Of a stretch of DNA of 34,495 nt, positions 32,024 to 34,495 are shown piece after piece. Below the pieces are notes generated by a model. It was given only the letters and a program-made list of their open reading frames with translations, made no database searches and was not told the origin of the DNA. Location: the NCBI GenBank assembly GCA_903848235.1, contig CAINFV010000102.1:1-34495 (forward strand), given 5' to 3'. The position numbers and the translations under genes were made by a program. Within the stretch, counting starts at the first letter, position 1. Every line of letters starts with the position of its first letter. Source of the DNA: Chlamydiia bacterium. Lineage in GTDB: Bacteria; Chlamydiota; Chlamydiia; Chlamydiales; FEN-1388.

Positions 32024-32986
32024 ATGTTCTTTAGAGTTTTTTTGCTTATTTGTGTTGTATGTGTCGGCAGCCTTTCCGCACGATTTGAAGATCATCTGAA
32101 GAAAATTTCCGATAAGGGTGATTTTCATAAGATGAGAAATATCAATTTCATTTACATGATCAATCTTGACGAGCGGCCCGAGAAATTCGAATCGTGCATG
32201 CGACAGCTTCGTCCCTATGGAATTTACCCCTACCGCTTTTCAGCCATTAATGGCTGGAAACTCCCTCTAGAAGTCATTAATGATCTTGGTGTTAAATTTG
32301 TGCCAGGAATGAAAAGTGGATTAATGGCAACGTGCTATTTGCGGGAAAATAACGGAGATCCTACACACGAAATAATGAGCGTCCCTGGGCGGACATATTT
32401 CTCTCATGAGATACGGAAAGGGTCCATTGGGTGTGCTTTGAGTCATCTTTCAATACTTCAGGATGCTCTTGATGCCGGCTATGAGACGATATGGATTATG
32501 GAAGATGATATTGCTGTTCTCCAAAATCCTTATCTTGTCTCAGATCGTATCGATGAGTTAGATGCGGCTCTGGGAAAGGAAGGATGGGATTTATTCTTTA
32601 CGGATCAAGATACAATCAGTAATGAAACGGGTGGATATGTCGGGTGTTGGTCGGCAGCACAGCGTCCTAATTTTTCGCCGTACAATCCAGCTCGCTTTGC
32701 TGTGCGAAGCGATATCGGGACAAATTTTCGAAAAGTTGGAGCGCGTTATGGCACGTATTCATGGATTGTCCGTCGGTCTGGAATAAAAAAAATACTATCT
32801 TTTGTCAAAAAATACAGCCTTTTCCTTCCGATAGATTTGGAAATGATACTTCCTAATGACATTCGTTTAGTTACCGTTACTAAAGATATTGTTTCGACTC
32901 AGCGAAATGCGTCGACTGACAATAGGGTGCCGGGTTTTTTACTGATGAAACAGATCCTTTCTTCTAAAATTGCACAGGGAGAGTGA
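32024..32986 (+). CDS. Exported GT25-family glycosyltransferase (LPS/collagen type)
   Basis: This 320-residue protein has a signal peptide (MFFRVFLLICVVCVGSLSA) and then a GT25 domain: IYMINLDERPEKFESC at residues 43-58, PYRFSAINGWKLP, GCALSHLSILQDAL at 136-149 and the acidic IWIMEDDIAVL (Glu160-Asp161-Asp162). Bacterial GT25 enzymes usually add sugars to lipooligosaccharide from the cytoplasmic side, while animal GT25 enzymes act in the ER lumen on collagen. A cleavable signal is unusual for a bacterial member. The ATG starts one base after the upstream stop. A truncated paralogue follows two genes later at 33947. Confidence 0.85.
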   Translation: MFFRVFLLICVVCVGSLSARFEDHLKKISDKGDFHKMRNINFIYMINLDERPEKFESCMRQLRPYGIYPYRFSAINGWKLPLEVINDLGVKFVPGMKSGLMATCYLRENNGDPTHEIMSVPGRTYFSHEIRKGSIGCALSHLSILQDALDAGYETIWIMEDDIAVLQNPYLVSDRIDELDAALGKEGWDLFFTDQDTISNETGGYVGCWSAAQRPNFSPYNPARFAVRSDIGTNFRKVGARYGTYSWIVRRSGIKKILSFVKKYSLFLPIDLEMILPNDIRLVTVTKDIVSTQRNASTDNRVPGFLLMKQILSSKIAQGE

Positions 32987-32987
32987 A

Positions 32988-33950
32988 ATGAGCATTAGGG
33001 TGTGGGCGTTTTTCTTTTTTATAGGCAATTTTGTTTCACTCTATGGCTATCAGATATCTGTAGCTACGATATTTAAAGATGAGGACCCATATCTGAAGGA
33101 ATGGATCGAGTATCATCTGATGGTGGGCGTTGATCATTTTTGGCTTTATAACCACGAAAATGAAATCAAGGAAGAGACATACGCTATCCTACAGCCATAT
33201 ATTGAGAAAGGTATAGTTGAATTGTTCAAATGGCCATACCGAAATGGGCTTATTGTTGATCAACGGACTTCAATGACCGATGCTCTTCGGCGAGCTAAAG
33301 GAACAACCGAGTGGTTGGCGCTGATAGATACGGACGAATATATCCTCCCCTCATCGAACAAGACAATTCTTGAGTGCCTCAATGCCCATTTTACACAGGC
33401 CTCAGCGGTCTATATGACTTGGCGGAACTTTGGTACGGGAAAAATTACTATTCCTAAGGGAGAGCCTATTTTGTGTCGTCTCGTGGCGTGTGCTCCACGT
33501 GGCCATGGGTATGAAAATAATGGCAAAACCATCTTCCGGGTTAAAGATGTAGATTGCGAAGCTATATCGTATATTCATCACGTGCCTTTGAAGTCTTCCG
33601 GTGTCTACTTCTATGGGGATGGGGTGAGCATTCCAAAAACAGCAAATGGACGGGAGCCCTCCCTCGACGGAACGAGCCATCATGGATACTTACGCATTCA
33701 TCATTATTTTTTGCGTGACGAGTGGTTTTTTCACAATGTCAAGAAACCACGATTGGTTCAAAGGGGGGATACTGAATCAATGATAAATGAATGGTACAAT
33801 GATTTTTTAAAAGATAAAGATCTCACATTGGTTGATTATATCATTAAATATCACCCTAAAAAGTATAAAAAAATATGGAAAAAGTTTTCGATTTACGGAC
33901 CAGGCGCCAACCTTAAGGGGGTGCAAAAAAGGGGCTTAGATAAAAAATGA
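32988..33950 (+). CDS. Exported GT92/DUF23-like glycosyltransferase
   Basis: This 320-residue protein has a signal peptide (MSIRVWAFFFFIGNFVSLYG). The domain that follows has the pattern of GT92/DUF23 and related GT2-like enzymes: VATIFKDEDPYLKEWIEYH, GVDHFWLYNHEN, and the metal-binding DTD at 114-116 within WLALIDTDEYILP, then NFGTG and a His-rich IHHVPLK/IHHYFLRDEW region. Eukaryotic GT92 enzymes are galactosyltransferases; the substrate here is unknown. I chose the ATG at 32988, one base after the upstream stop and with GGGAGAG before it, over an ATG at 32970 that overlaps the previous gene. It overlaps the next gene by ATGA. Confidence 0.82.
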   Translation: MSIRVWAFFFFIGNFVSLYGYQISVATIFKDEDPYLKEWIEYHLMVGVDHFWLYNHENEIKEETYAILQPYIEKGIVELFKWPYRNGLIVDQRTSMTDALRRAKGTTEWLALIDTDEYILPSSNKTILECLNAHFTQASAVYMTWRNFGTGKITIPKGEPILCRLVACAPRGHGYENNGKTIFRVKDVDCEAISYIHHVPLKSSGVYFYGDGVSIPKTANGREPSLDGTSHHGYLRIHHYFLRDEWFFHNVKKPRLVQRGDTESMINEWYNDFLKDKDLTLVDYIIKYHPKKYKKIWKKFSIYGPGANLKGVQKRGLDKK

Positions 33951-34399
33951 CAGATATAACAAAACCCAGGCTACAAACGCTTCTGAAAACATTGTTCTTG
34001 ATATGCGCTCTTGGCGCGAGCAGTTTATTTTCCAATGTCGAAGATCATCTAAAGAAGGTTACCGGTAGGGGAACTTCTCATGATATGAGAAATATCGATT
34101 TTATCTACATGATCAATTTGGACGAGAGGCCTGGGAAATTTGAGTCATGCATACGACAACTCTCGCCCTATGGTATTTATCCTTACCGCTTTTCGGCTAT
34201 TAACGGCTGGAAGTTGCCTCTGAAGGTCATTAACGATGTAGGCGTTAGATACAAAGTCGGGATGCCGACAGATCTTATGGGTACATACTTCATGAATAAT
34301 GAAATGAGTTCTGGAACTCACGAAATCATGAGTGTTCCAGGGCGCACATATTTCGGTGACTTGGGTCGAGGAACCATTGGCTGCACCTTGAGCCTATAA
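33947..34399 (+). pseudogene. GT25 paralogue truncated by an IS element
   Basis: The 150 codons left are closely related to the first 140 of the gene at 32024: a signal peptide (LQTLLKTLFLICALGASSLFS), then VEDHLKK, FIYMINLDERPGKFESC, PYRFSAINGWKLP, HEIMSVPGRTYF and IGCTLS. At the point where the paralogue reads GCALSHLSIL, this frame stops (LSL, then TAA at 34397-34399) and IS sequence begins. The acidic catalytic motif is therefore missing. The start overlaps the upstream stop (ATGA), showing it was part of the same operon. The 3' part may survive beyond the IS, outside the window. Confidence 0.85.
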
Positions 34400-34495
34400 T
34401 GGACCCCAAAAATTAGACAGCTTTCAAAGTTATGTTCTGTGCTAAAATTTTAGGCCTAAAGGAGGGCCCAGCACATGAACGGAAAGCCACGGACA
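34400..34495 (+). mobile_element. Left end of an IS3-family-like insertion sequence
   Basis: From 34400 the sequence begins TGGACCCCAAAAATTAGACA, an end of the type seen in IS3-family (IS150-like) elements. A leader of about 75 bp and then a ribosome-binding site (AAAGGAGGG) and an ATG follow, as expected for orfA. It interrupts the glycosyltransferase gene. The right end and any target duplication lie outside the window. Confidence 0.65.
34475..34495 (+). CDS. Start of probable transposase orfA (partial)
   Basis: Seven codons are visible (MNGKPRT), beginning at an ATG with AAAGGAGGG eight bases upstream, inside the presumed IS3-like element. The assignment as transposase OrfA rests on the IS end and the spacing, not on the protein itself. 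Confidence 0.45.

Noticed and set aside
1-34495. CRISPR array, rRNA genes, replication origin or prophage
   Set aside because: No regularly spaced repeats, no rRNA-like sequence, no DnaA-box cluster and no phage structural genes were seen.

Overview
The window looks like chromosomal DNA of a Chlamydiae-like obligate intracellular bacterium, probably an environmental (Parachlamydia/Waddlia/Simkania-type) member. This is inferred from gene content and order: a tRNA-Gly–rpsB–tsf–pyrH–frr block, a reduced type II secretion operon (an acidic-tailed leader gene, then gspD-gspE-gspF) laid out as in Chlamydia, an adjacent mnmE/nth pair, a SycD/LcrH-type TPR chaperone gene, and several lineage-specific proteins with no recognisable domain. 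Core genes alternate with accessory stretches.

Layout. 1-3457: the 3' end of nnrD, then on the minus strand mnmE, nth and a RelE/RHH toxin-antitoxin pair; a second, decayed copy of the nth 3' end lies beyond the pair. 3458-8320: a small hydrophobic unknown gene and a 1311-codon gene that is an internal tandem duplication. 8335-12119: tRNA-Gly, rpsB, tsf, pyrH, frr, tRNA-Glu and two tRNA-Lys genes (anticodons TTT and CTT). 12202-15770: an orphan PhoR-like histidine kinase and three minus-strand genes for Pro/Ser/Ala-rich, probably disordered proteins. 15978-18620: a family 2 glycosyltransferase, mutY, and a small membrane protein gene with a ~160-bp imperfect palindrome at each end, one of which supplies its last codons. 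18692-25398: the type II secretion genes. 25402-28685: an exported FkbM-type methyltransferase, yggT, dus, and a T3SS-type chaperone with a small partner. 28899-30365: a GNAT–Nudix-like–GNAT triple fusion.

30366-34495: an accessory cluster in which each gene whose 5' end is visible begins with a predicted export signal: an FkbM-like remnant, a five-bladed beta-propeller (GH130-like) protein, a GT25-like enzyme, a GT92/DUF23-like enzyme, and a second GT25 paralogue cut off by the left end of an IS3-like element that runs out of the window.

The most interesting reading (inference) is that the sugar- and methyl-transferring enzymes at 25402-26274 and 30572-34399 work outside the cytoplasm, possibly as substrates of the type II secretion system encoded nearby. 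The candidate effectors at 14020-15770, the duplicated giant protein and the T3SS-type chaperone also fit a host-interacting lifestyle. No homology search was possible. Family calls come from motifs read by eye, and identity values are hand counts.
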